This document shows positions 1 through 11,389 of a DNA stretch of 37,500 bases, piece after piece. The notes beneath the pieces were generated by a model, which worked only from the letters and a program-made list of their open reading frames with translations, did no database searches and had not been told where the DNA came from. The position numbers and the translations under genes are program-made. Position 1 is the first letter of the stretch. Each line of letters opens with the position of its first letter. Source of the stretch: Streptomyces silaceus (GTDB taxonomy: Bacteria > Actinomycetota > Actinomycetes > Streptomycetales > Streptomycetaceae); contig NZ_LIRJ01000287.1 in the NCBI RefSeq assembly GCF_001419745.1, forward strand, positions 1 through 37,500, read 5' to 3'.

Positions 1-2
1 TC

Positions 3-3000
3 GGCCGCATCGTCGACGCCGCCGACACCCGGGCACGCGCGCGTGACGTGCACACGGGCGCCGAGCGCCGCACCAGGACCCTGGCGCGCCGGCTCTCCGC
101 GCGCGCCGTCGAGGAGCGCGGCCGCGCCGCCGACCTCGCCGAGCAGGTCACCGCCGCCGCCCACACCGTCACCGGTGCCGAGCAGGCCCGCGGCACGAGC
201 GCGCTGATCGCCGCCGAACTGGCCTACCGCCACGCCTCCCTGGCGCTCACCGTCGCCGAGAAGGCCGCCGCCGCCCAGCGCCGCGAGCTCGCCGACGCGC
301 GCACCCTGCACTCCGCCTGGCAGGCCGCCGAAGCCGTGCTGCGCCACCGCGCCGCCGCCGACCGCTCCGCGCGCGTGGCGGCCGCGATCCGCGAGGCCGA
401 GCGCGACGCCGCGCCCGCGCTCGCCGCCCGCGCGAAGGCCGCCTCCGACCTCGTCCGCGCCCTGCACACCGCGGCCGAGGGCGCGGAGAACCTCGCGAAC
501 GAGGAGGAGGAGCGTTCCGCCGCCCTCCAGGAGACCGGCGAGGCCGCCCACCGCGACGCCACCGCCGCTGCCACCGAGGCCCAGCGCGCCCGCAGCGAGG
601 TCGGCCACCTCAAGCAGCGCCTCGCCGAGGTCGAGCAGGAGACCGCCGAGGCCGTCCGCGCCGGCTGGCTCGACGACACCGCCCCCGACGCCGACCCGGC
701 GCGCGCCGCGCTCGCCGCGAGCGACGCCGAGAAGACCACCGTCGCCGCCTGGGACACCGCCCGCGAGGCCGCCCGCAGGGCCGCCGACCACGCCAAGGAG
801 ACGGCCGCCGCCGAGGCCCGCGCCGAACTGACCGCGGCCCGCGCCTCGGACGCCGCGACCGCCGCGGAGGCCGCCCACGACGCCGAGCGCCGCGCCGCCG
901 AGTCCATCGCGTGCAACGAGCGCCTCGCCGAACTCCTGAGCCTGCCCGCCGGCGGTGGCGTGCCGCTGCCCCGCCAGGGAGCCGGGGACTCCGGTGAGCC
1001 GGGCCCGGGCGAAGGCGCCCTCTCCGTGGCGGAGCTCGACCGCTCCGCCGACGACCTGCGCACCCTCCTCGAGGACGGCGTCGCCTCGGCCGAGCGGCAG
1101 CTCTTCGAACTGCGCACCGCCGCCGCCGACGACTCCCGCATCCTCGGCGCCCTCGGCGACGGCGGCCTCCTGCCGCCCGGTCCCGACGTCCTCGCCACCG
1201 TCGAGTTCCTCGGCGAGCACGGCATCCCCGCCCTGCCCGGCTGGCGCTACCTCGCCCAGGCCGTCGACCCCGCCGACCACGCGCGCGTGCTCGCCGCCCG
1301 GCCCGAGCTCGTCGACGGCGTCGTCATCACCGACCCCGACACGCACGCCCGCGCCCGCGAGGCGCTCGCCGACGCCGCGCTGCTGCCGCGTTCGGCCGTC
1401 GCCGTGGGCACCGCCGCCGCCCTGCTCGCCCCCACCCCGGGCGAGCAGAGCACGGACAGCGGCGTCTTCCTCGTACCGCCGAACCCGGCCATGCACGACG
1501 AGCACGCTGCCGACGAGGAGCGCCAGGCCCTGCGCGCACGGGCCACCCAGCGCGACGAGGAGATCCGGGCGCTCGCCGTCCGGCTCGGCAAGGACCGCGA
1601 GCTCGCCGCCCGCCTCGGCTCCTGGCGCTCGGGCTGCCCGAGCGGCCGCCTCGCCGAGCTCGCCGCCGCCGCCGAGGAGGCGCGCGCCTTCGCCGAGGAG
1701 GCCGAGGCCGAGCTGACCGAGGCCCGCACCGCGCGCGCCGAGGCCGACGAGGCCGCCGGTGAGGCGGCCCGCGTGCGTGACGAGCGCCAGGAGGCCGCCC
1801 AGCGGGCCCGGCGCGCCGCCGACGCCCTCGCGGGCCTCGCGTTCCGGCTCCGCGAGCGGGCCGGCTGGCAGGCCAAGCTGCGCGAACTGGCCGACGACGC
1901 CGTGGAGTCCGAGGCCCGCGCCCAGACCTGCCTGGACCGGGCGCGCGCCGCCGACGAGGACCGCCGCGCCGCCCAGCGCGCCGCCGACGACGCCCGCCGC
2001 ACCGCCCGCGCGCTGCGCGCCGAGCGCGCCGAGATCGCCGGCGCCCCCGAGGACGTGCCGGCGGACACCGACGCGCCCAAGACGTCGCTGCCCGCCCTGC
2101 GCGAGGCCTACCGCGCGGCCTCCCAGCTCTACGAGAAGGTCGGCGTCGGCGCCGACCTGCGCGCCGAGCAGGCCCGCGCCGAGAGCGACGAGAGCGCCGC
2201 CCTCGCCGAGCTCGACCGGCTCAGCAACAAGGTCCGCACCCGCGCGGCCCTGCTCCTCGAAGGCCCCGACGGCTCCGACGGCCCGTCCCGCCAGGCCGCT
2301 GCCGCGCGCGCCGAGGCCCAGGTCCAGCTCATCGAGGCGCGTGCCTCCACCGCGAGCGAGCAGCTCGGCCGGCTGCGCGGCGAGGCCGAGCGGCACGCCC
2401 CCGAGGACGGCGAGGCCCACACCGAGCTGCCCGAGAACCTCGTGCCCGCCGACGCCGAGCAGGCCCAGGCGCTGCTGCGCACGGCGACCGGCGAACTGGC
2501 CGCGCGCACCGAGGCGTTGACCAGCGCCAAGGAGGCCCACGCCGCCCTCCTGCACACCCACCGCGCCACCGAGGACGCGGCCGGCGGCTTCGACGAGACC
2601 GCCGCCCTGCTGCGCGACCTGCTCCGCGAGCACCAGGACGAGGAGGGCGAGGAGATCCCCGAGGCCTACCCCGGCTCCCTCGAAGAGGCCCGCCAGTCCG
2701 CCGCCGAGGCCCGCCGCTCCCTGCGCGGCTGCGCCGCCGACCTCTCGGCGGCCGAGTCCGCCGTCCGCGAGGCCAGTGACGTCCTCGTACGCCATGCGAA
2801 CGCGACCCGGTACGAGCAGGTGCGCACCCCCGCCCGCCAGCAGATCCGCGAGCTGCCCGCCTCCGCGCTGCCCGAGCACGCCAAGAAGTGGGCCGACGCC
2901 TTCGCGCCCCGACTGCGCGTCCTCACCGACGAGTTGGAACAGCTGGAGCGCAACCGCGACAGCATCGTCGACCGCCTCCGCGGCCTCGTCGAGTCCGCCC

Positions 3001-3725
3001 TGGCGACCCTGCGCTCCGCCCAGCGCCTGTCCCGGCTGCCCGAGGGCCTTGGGGAGTGGTCGGGCCAGGAGTTCCTGCGCGTCCGCTTCGAGGAGCCCGA
3101 CCAGGCCACCCTCGTGGAGCGGCTCGGCGAGGTCATCGACGAGGCCACGCGCGCCGCGGTGAAGAAGAACTCGGACATGCGGCGCGACGGCATGTCCCTG
3201 CTGCTGCGCGGCGTCCAGGCCGCCCTGGAACCGCGCGGCATCGCCGTGGAGATCCTCAAGCCGGACGCGGTGCTGCGCGCCGAGCGCGTGCCGGTCGGCC
3301 AGATGGGCGACGTGTTCTCCGGTGGACAGCTGCTCACCGCGGCCATCGCCCTGTACTGCACGATGGCCGCCCTCCGGAGCAACGACCGGGGCCGTGACAA
3401 GCACCGCCACGCGGGCACGCTGTTCCTGGACAACCCCATCGGCCGCGCCAACGCGACGTACCTCCTGGAGCTCCAGCGGGCCGTCTCGGACGCGCTCGGC
3501 GTGCAGCTGCTGTACACGACCGGTCTGTTCGACACCACGGCGCTCGCGGAGTTCCCGCTGGTCATCCGCCTGCGGAACGACGCGGACCTGCGGGCGGGCC
3601 TGAAGTACATCAGCGTCGAGGAGCACCTGCGTCCGGGCCTGCCGCAGCAGGACCCGGACGGTGAGACGGTGCACGGCGAGATCACCGCGACGCGGATGTA
3701 CAAGCGGCCCGCGCCGACCGCCTAG
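3..3725 (+). CDS. SMC/Rad50-like coiled-coil ATPase, 3' part only
   Basis: Partial gene. The reading frame is open to the left edge, so the true start and the N-terminal Walker A region are outside the window. About 1240 residues are visible, mostly Ala/Glu/Arg-rich coiled coil. A non-coil block at about nt 1180-1500 (around GIPALPGWRYLAQAV and LVDGVVITDPD) interrupts the coils, as a hinge domain does in SMC proteins. The C-terminus carries an ABC-type ATPase head: the signature motif FSGGQLLTAA near nt 3316 and a Walker B-like TLFLDNPIG near nt 3418. Families with this layout (SMC, MukB, SbcC/Rad50, Wadjet JetC-like) bind and move DNA in chromosome maintenance, repair or plasmid defence. I cannot say which family applies because the upstream partners are not visible. 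The downstream gene is convergent and unrelated. The ATPase class is fairly certain; the role is unknown. Confidence 0.8.
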   Translation, partial: GRIVDAADTRARARDVHTGAERRTRTLARRLSARAVEERGRAADLAEQVTAAAHTVTGAEQARGTSALIAAELAYRHASLALTVAEKAAAAQRRELADARTLHSAWQAAEAVLRHRAAADRSARVAAAIREAERDAAPALAARAKAASDLVRALHTAAEGAENLANEEEERSAALQETGEAAHRDATAAATEAQRARSEVGHLKQRLAEVEQETAEAVRAGWLDDTAPDADPARAALAASDAEKTTVAAWDTAREAARRAADHAKETAAAEARAELTAARASDAATAAEAAHDAERRAAESIACNERLAELLSLPAGGGVPLPRQGAGDSGEPGPGEGALSVAELDRSADDLRTLLEDGVASAERQLFELRTAAADDSRILGALGDGGLLPPGPDVLATVEFLGEHGIPALPGWRYLAQAVDPADHARVLAARPELVDGVVITDPDTHARAREALADAALLPRSAVAVGTAAALLAPTPGEQSTDSGVFLVPPNPAMHDEHAADEERQALRARATQRDEEIRALAVRLGKDRELAARLGSWRSGCPSGRLAELAAAAEEARAFAEEAEAELTEARTARAEADEAAGEAARVRDERQEAAQRARRAADALAGLAFRLRERAGWQAKLRELADDAVESEARAQTCLDRARAADEDRRAAQRAADDARRTARALRAERAEIAGAPEDVPADTDAPKTSLPALREAYRAASQLYEKVGVGADLRAEQARAESDESAALAELDRLSNKVRTRAALLLEGPDGSDGPSRQAAAARAEAQVQLIEARASTASEQLGRLRGEAERHAPEDGEAHTELPENLVPADAEQAQALLRTATGELAARTEALTSAKEAHAALLHTHRATEDAAGGFDETAALLRDLLREHQDEEGEEIPEAYPGSLEEARQSAAEARRSLRGCAADLSAAESAVREASDVLVRHANATRYEQVRTPARQQIRELPASALPEHAKKWADAFAPRLRVLTDELEQLERNRDSIVDRLRGLVESALATLRSAQRLSRLPEGLGEWSGQEFLRVRFEEPDQATLVERLGEVIDEATRAAVKKNSDMRRDGMSLLLRGVQAALEPRGIAVEILKPDAVLRAERVPVGQMGDVFSGGQLLTAAIALYCTMAALRSNDRGRDKHRHAGTLFLDNPIGRANATYLLELQRAVSDALGVQLLYTTGLFDTTALAEFPLVIRLRNDADLRAGLKYISVEEHLRPGLPQQDPDGETVHGEITATRMYKRPAPTA

Positions 3726-3742
3726 GCCACGGGACCGAGTCA

Positions 3743-3780
3743 GCCGCTAGGCCAGGAGCTTGCCGCTAGGCCAGGAGCTT
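3743..3780. repeat. Perfect 19-bp tandem duplication at a stop codon
   Basis: The 19-base unit GCCGCTAGGCCAGGAGCTT occurs twice with no spacer, at 3743-3761 and 3762-3780. The second copy contains the stop codon and last four codons (Lys-Leu-Leu-Ala) of the Rieske oxygenase gene on the minus strand. The first copy is a non-coding duplicate just after the stop. Perfect identity suggests a recent slippage event. Confidence 0.9.
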
Positions 3781-4884
3781 GGTGAGCCACTCGTGGAACA
3801 GGCCGATGTGGTGCTCGGTCGGCACCAGCACCCCGCCCGCCCGATAGGCGCGTGACGCCATCGCGGGCTGGGTGCGCTCGCAGGCCGCGAAGTCCTGCGT
3901 GTTGACCCGGTGGAAGAGCTCCACGGACTTGGACAGGTCGGCTCCGGACGCGACGACGTCGGGTGCGTACAGCCAGTCGCACTCGACGACCGTGCGGTCC
4001 TCGGCCATGGGGAACATCCGGTGCAGGATCACGTGGTCGGGGACGAGGTTGACGAACACGGTCGGCTTCACGGTGATCGCGTAGTAGCGGCGGTCCTGGT
4101 CCTCGGACACCTCCGGCAGCCGTCCGAAGCCCGCGCTGCCGTCGACCGTGAAGCCGCCGACGTCCTCGCCGAACGCGGCGCCGTGTCCCACGTAGTACTG
4201 CGCGGCGAAACCGTCCGCGAACTCCGGCAGGACGTCGGTCAGTTCGGGGTGGATCGTCGCGCAGTGGTAGCACTCCATGAAGTTCTCGACGATCAGCTTC
4301 CAGTTGGCGCGCACGTCGTACGTGACGCGCTTGCCGAGCGCGAGGTGCTCGGTGCCGTAGTGCTCGATGGACGCCGCGTCGCCGAGCCGTTCGACGGCGG
4401 CGCCGACGACGGTCTCCTCGAAGGAGGGCGGATCGTCGGCCAGACACACCCAGGCGTAGCCGAGCCACTCCCGCAGCGCCACCGTGACCAGGCCGTACGC
4501 GGCGCGGTCCACGTCCGGCATCCTCACCAGGTTCGGCGCGGCGATCAGCCGGCCGTCCAGGCCGTACGTCCAGGCGTGGTACGGGCACTGGAGGGCGCGG
4601 CGCACCTGGCCCGACTCCTCGGTGCACAGCCGGGCGCCGCGGTGGCGGCAGACGTTGAGGAAGGCGCGCAGCTCCCTGGTGCGGGTGCGGGTGATCAGGA
4701 CGCTCTCGCGCCCCACCCGGACGGTGCGGAACGCGCCGGGTTCGTCGAGGTCGGCGGCGCGCACCGCGCAGAACCAGAGCGCTTCGAAGACGCGTTCCTG
4801 CTCCTGCCGGAAGATCTCCGGGGCGGTGTAGTAGTGGCCGGGGAGCGTCGCGATGAGACTCGGGGGCAAGGGGCTCGTCGTCAC
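3766..4884 (-). CDS. Rieske non-heme iron oxygenase alpha subunit, probable glycine betaine demethylase
   Basis: A 372-residue ring-hydroxylating-type oxygenase large subunit. The Rieske [2Fe-2S] ligands are Cys79-x-His81 and Cys100-x2-His103. The mononuclear iron site is the segment ENFMECYHCATIHPE, with His207 and His212; the third ligand is probably the Asp in NTQDFAACE. The GTG start at 4884 is preceded by GAGGAG. It is the last gene of a leftward operon, 33 bp after sarcosine oxidase. The GbcA family oxidatively removes one methyl from glycine betaine, giving dimethylglycine and formaldehyde. Neighbouring genes for dimethylglycine, sarcosine and formaldehyde oxidation make betaine the best substrate guess. 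Another quaternary amine such as stachydrine or carnitine remains possible. No fused reductase is present; the ferredoxin and reductase at 11066-12630 are the likely electron donors. Confidence 0.87.
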   Translation of the reverse strand: MTTSPLPPSLIATLPGHYYTAPEIFRQEQERVFEALWFCAVRAADLDEPGAFRTVRVGRESVLITRTRTRELRAFLNVCRHRGARLCTEESGQVRRALQCPYHAWTYGLDGRLIAAPNLVRMPDVDRAAYGLVTVALREWLGYAWVCLADDPPSFEETVVGAAVERLGDAASIEHYGTEHLALGKRVTYDVRANWKLIVENFMECYHCATIHPELTDVLPEFADGFAAQYYVGHGAAFGEDVGGFTVDGSAGFGRLPEVSEDQDRRYYAITVKPTVFVNLVPDHVILHRMFPMAEDRTVVECDWLYAPDVVASGADLSKSVELFHRVNTQDFAACERTQPAMASRAYRAGGVLVPTEHHIGLFHEWLTKLLA

Positions 4885-4917
4885 GGTTCTCGTTCTCCTC
4901 AGACGGGGGCGCGCTCC

Positions 4918-6114
4918 TCAGGCGGGCGCGGCGGAAGCGGACGCGGCGGGCCCCGCGGCGGCCACGGGCGGAGCGCCGAGGCGGCCGGGGTCGAAGAGCC
5001 CGATGGGGTGCCCGGTGGTGCCGTCCAGCGCCAGGTCGGCGACGATCTCGCCGACCACGGGCACGAACTTGAAGCCGTGACCGGAGAAGCCGGCCGCGAC
5101 GGTGACCGACGCGGGGTGCGCCGGGTGGCGCGCGATGACGAAGTGCTCGTCGGGGGAGTTGGAGTACATGCAGGTGGCGGCCTTGACGAAGCGGCCGGGC
5201 AGGGCCGGGATGAGCCGGCCCACCTGGTCGGCCATCGCCGTGACCTCGTGGCCGTGGACCGTCCGTTCGATCGTCTCGGGCGTGCAGGGCGTGCCCTTGC
5301 GGAAGAAGGCGACCTTCGCGCCGAGGTCGGGTCCGTCGATGGCGGGGAAACCGTAGACCTGGACGCCCTCCGCGTCCTCCCAGATGTAGATCGGGTGGCT
5401 GTCGGGACGGAAGGGGCGCACGCCGCCGGTGGGCTGGAACCAGTACATGACCTGGCGCTCGATGGTGAACGGCACCCCGAGGTCGCTCAGCAGCCCCGGC
5501 GCCCACGCGCCCGGACAGATCACCAGCTGCCCGGCCGTGTAGGTGTCCTCGGCCGTGTGCACGCGCACGCCGTCCCGGCAGGGCTCCCACCGCGTCATGG
5601 GTTCCTCGAAGTGCAGGTCGGCGCCCTGCCGCGTGGCGAGCTGGAGGTGCGCGGCGACGGTGTTCTCGGGGCGGACGAGGCCCGCCCGCGCCTCGTACAG
5701 CGCCACCTCGTCGTCGCGCGGGGTGAGGGTCGGGAAGCGGCGGCGGATCTCCTTGGCGTCGAGCATCTCGTGGGGCAGGTCCCAGCGCTCGGCCGAGAGC
5801 CGGGAGCCGGACACGGTGCGGCTGTCGGGGCGCCCCAGCATCACGCCGCCGCACAGGGTGGCGATCTCGCGGCCGGTGTCGCGTTCGAGGCGTTCGTAGA
5901 GCTCGTAGGCGCGCAGCAGCAGCGGGACGTACGCGGGGTCCTCGAAGTAGGACTGCCGGGTGATGCGCGAACCGCCGTGGCTGGAGCCGCGGGCGTGGAC
6001 CGGGCCGAACCTCTCCAGGCCGAGGACGCGGGCGCCGCGCGCGGACAGGTGGTGGGCGGCGGCGCTGCCCATGCCGCCGAGGCCGATCACGATCACGTCG
6101 TAGGTGGGGGACAT
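4918..6114 (-). CDS. Monomeric sarcosine oxidase (MSOX/SolA family)
   Basis: A 398-residue FAD enzyme of the DAO superfamily. The N-terminal dinucleotide-binding motif is [17 protein letters not shown]. Cys315 in [14 protein letters not shown] aligns with the cysteine that covalently holds FAD in monomeric sarcosine oxidase, followed by the family's GFSGHGFKF motif. The reaction is sarcosine + O2 + water to glycine, formaldehyde and H2O2. The length is typical of the family. The ATG start is preceded by CAGGAG about 10 bases upstream. It is the third gene of the leftward operon, 20 bp after dimethylglycine oxidase, and would catalyse the last demethylation of betaine to glycine. The related N-methyltryptophan oxidase activity cannot be excluded from sequence, but the context favours sarcosine. 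Confidence 0.88.
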   Translation of the reverse strand: MSPTYDVIVIGLGGMGSAAAHHLSARGARVLGLERFGPVHARGSSHGGSRITRQSYFEDPAYVPLLLRAYELYERLERDTGREIATLCGGVMLGRPDSRTVSGSRLSAERWDLPHEMLDAKEIRRRFPTLTPRDDEVALYEARAGLVRPENTVAAHLQLATRQGADLHFEEPMTRWEPCRDGVRVHTAEDTYTAGQLVICPGAWAPGLLSDLGVPFTIERQVMYWFQPTGGVRPFRPDSHPIYIWEDAEGVQVYGFPAIDGPDLGAKVAFFRKGTPCTPETIERTVHGHEVTAMADQVGRLIPALPGRFVKAATCMYSNSPDEHFVIARHPAHPASVTVAAGFSGHGFKFVPVVGEIVADLALDGTTGHPIGLFDPGRLGAPPVAAAGPAASASAAPA

Positions 6115-6134
6115 GAGGGGGAGTCTCCTGGCGG

Positions 6135-9691
<3,557 letters not shown>

Positions 9692-9772
9692 GGCCAGACT
9701 CCTCTGCTCTTGCGCACGTCAGGACGGCGTGGGTGGGTACGGCGGGATGGCCCCTGTCGCGTACGGCAGGAA

Positions 9773-9816
9773 GATGTTGTTGCGCTGTGCACGATCGGTT
9801 GCGCTATGAGAGACAT
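9773..9816. promoter_or_regulatory. Putative IclR operator A, upstream of the betaine operon
   Basis: This 44-bp stretch aligns without gaps to 10953-10996, with 29 of 44 positions identical. Two blocks are conserved: TGTTGCGC (9778-9785), and TGCGCTATGAGAGACAT (9800-9816), which differs at three positions from its partner. The element ends 82 bp upstream of the alcohol dehydrogenase start. Its partner sits 78 bp upstream of the iclR start, so both have nearly the same spacing. Binding by the local IclR protein is inferred. Confidence 0.55.
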
Positions 9817-9888
9817 AGTGGGAACGCCATCAAGAGGCCGTCAAGGGGGCGGAGTTAAGCCTTGGCAAATCCGCGGGACGCGGCGAAA

Positions 9889-9980
9889 CGTGACGGACAT
9901 GTGCGTGGGTGCGTGGCGGATGCGCGAGAGGGCGCGTGGCGGACACGGGAGAGGGCTCATGGCGGATATGCGCGAGGGCG
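9889..9980. repeat. Four imperfect 23-bp tandem repeats
   Basis: Units begin at 9889, 9912, 9935 and 9958, exactly 23 bp apart. Each starts with CRTGRCGGA followed by a purine/GC-rich tail ending near GAGGGCG (the first unit is the most diverged). The last unit runs into the left arm of the hairpin at 9973-10008. The array lies between the betaine operon promoter region and the end of iclR. No coding role is evident; the frame open across it is a GC-rich shadow. Confidence 0.7.
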
Positions 9981-10008
9981 GGACCAGGAATCCCTGGTCC
10001 CGCCCTCG
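9973..10008 (-). terminator. Strong hairpin after iclR
   Basis: A perfect 16-bp inverted repeat (9973-9988 pairing with 9993-10008) with a 4-base AATC loop lies 36 bp past the iclR stop codon. There is no U-tract, which is usual for Streptomyces terminators. It probably ends the iclR transcript and protects the betaine operon promoter from read-through. Confidence 0.75.
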
Positions 10009-10044
10009 ATGTCCTGCCCTCCCGCGTGCCCTCGGGGCCGTCCG

Positions 10045-10875
10045 TCAGAAGCCGTACCCCATCCGCCGGGACAGCTCCACGGCCGCCGCGACCGTGCGCT
10101 TGGCGAGCTCGGTCAGGCGGTCCTCGGTCAGCCGGTAGACGGGCCCGGACGCGCTGAGCGCGCCGATCACCTTGCCGTCGTGCGCGCGCACCGGCGCGGC
10201 GACGGCCGCGAGGCCCACCTCCAACTCCTCGACGGCGACGGCGAATCCCTGCTCGATCACGGACTCCAGCTCGCCGCGCAGCGCCGCCGTCCCGGTCACC
10301 GTGTGCTCGGTCAGACGCGGCAGCGTGCGCGCCATCAGGCCCTCGCGCAGCGTCGTCGGCAGATGCGCGAGGAGCACCTTGCCGCTGGACGTGGCGTGCA
10401 GCGGGGTGCGCCGGCCCAGCCAGTTCTGGGCGGTCACCGAGGCCGGGCCGCGGGCCTGCATGATGTTGACCGCGGCGTCGTCGTCCAGGACAGCGATGTT
10501 GACCGTCTCGCCCAGCTCGTCCGCGAGCTCCCGGCAGACGGGACCGCCCTCCTGGGAGATGTCCATGCGCACTGCCGCCGCCCCCGCGAGGCGGAGTACG
10601 CCCGCACCCAGGAAGTACTTCCCGCGGTCCTTCGCCTGCCCCACCAGGCCGCGGTTCTCCAGCACGCCCACGAGCCGGAACGCCGTCGACTTGTGCACCC
10701 CCAACTCGTCGGCGATCTCCGTGACTCCGGCCTCCCCGAGCCGCGCGAGGATCTCCAGCACGCTCACCGCGCGGTCCACGGACTGGACGGACCCGGCGGA
10801 TCCCTTCGACTGCCGCTCGCCCGACTCTCCGCGCGTCGCCCTGCCCTGATCAGCCTGTTTCCGCGTGCCCGTCAT
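10045..10875 (-). CDS. IclR-family transcriptional regulator, probable betaine regulon controller
   Basis: A 276-residue regulator. The N-terminal winged helix-turn-helix spans about residues 30-95 (SVDRAVSVLEILARLGEAG, then GVHKSTAFRLVGVLENRGLV). The rest is the IclR effector-binding domain, with the conserved tail GALSASGPVYRLTEDRLTEL. The ATG start at 10875 has a purine-rich AGGTGGTGAGAG upstream. It lies between the betaine operon and the divergent ferredoxin/reductase genes, and shared 44-bp elements occur before both units. It therefore most likely senses betaine or a breakdown product and controls these genes and itself. Whether it represses or activates cannot be told from sequence. 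Confidence 0.85.
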   Translation of the reverse strand: MTGTRKQADQGRATRGESGERQSKGSAGSVQSVDRAVSVLEILARLGEAGVTEIADELGVHKSTAFRLVGVLENRGLVGQAKDRGKYFLGAGVLRLAGAAAVRMDISQEGGPVCRELADELGETVNIAVLDDDAAVNIMQARGPASVTAQNWLGRRTPLHATSSGKVLLAHLPTTLREGLMARTLPRLTEHTVTGTAALRGELESVIEQGFAVAVEELEVGLAAVAAPVRAHDGKVIGALSASGPVYRLTEDRLTELAKRTVAAAVELSRRMGYGF

Positions 10876-10952
10876 ATCTGAACTCTCACCACCTGGCGGC
10901 CCGTTGGGGCCGCGTCTTCGGGAAGCCCTTGACGCGGTGGGCGCCCCGACCG

Positions 10953-10996
10953 GATTCTGTTGCGCATAGCGCTCCCTCGTGCGCCATGCGAAACAT
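10953..10996. promoter_or_regulatory. Putative IclR operator B, iclR/ferredoxin divergent region
   Basis: Partner of the element at 9773-9816. The conserved blocks are TGTTGCGC (10958-10965) and TGCGCCATGCGAAACAT (10980-10996), with identical internal spacing. It also contains the near-palindrome GCGCATAGCGC. It lies 78 bp upstream of iclR on one side and 69 bp upstream of the ferredoxin ATG on the other, so one site could control both directions. Confidence 0.55.
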
Positions 10997-11065
10997 CATG
11001 TTACCGAAGGGTCTTGGTCCCCGAAGGGCCCAGGACCGGGCCTTACGACACGAAGAGGGGGGCCC

Positions 11066-11389
11066 ATGATTCCCGTCTGCCGCCTCGAAGACCTCCCCGC
11101 GGGCGAGTCCGTCCGCCTCGACACCACGCCGCCCGTCGCGGTGTTCAACGCCGACGGCGAGCTCTTCGCCGTCGACGACACATGCAGCCACCAGGACGCG
11201 TCCCTGTCCGAGGGATGGCTGGAGGGCTGTCTGGTCGAATGCCCGCTTCACGCCGCCTCATTCGATCTCCGCACAGGTCGGCCCACCTGTCTGCCCGCGC
11301 GCAAGCCCGTGCGCACCCATCAGGTGTACGTGGAGGACGGCATGATCCACGTGCGGCTGACCGGCGTGGAGGAGGGGTCCGCCGCATGA
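11066..11389 (+). CDS. Rieske-type [2Fe-2S] ferredoxin
   Basis: A 107-residue soluble Rieske ferredoxin. The cluster ligands are visible in CSHQDASLSEG (Cys-x-His) and CPLHAASFD (Cys-x2-His). The ATG at 11066 follows AGAGGGG and gives the normal family length; the longer open frame from 10979 would add unrelated residues. The stop overlaps the start of the reductase gene by 4 bp (ATGA). Such ferredoxins carry electrons from a flavoprotein reductase to a Rieske oxygenase. With the shared operator-like element, the likely partner is the oxygenase at 3766-4884. Confidence 0.88.
   Translation: MIPVCRLEDLPAGESVRLDTTPPVAVFNADGELFAVDDTCSHQDASLSEGWLEGCLVECPLHAASFDLRTGRPTCLPARKPVRTHQVYVEDGMIHVRLTGVEEGSAA

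Noticed and set aside
9889..9980. Repeat array as a possible CRISPR
   Set aside because: The units are adjacent with a 23-bp period and no unique spacers, and no cas genes are present.
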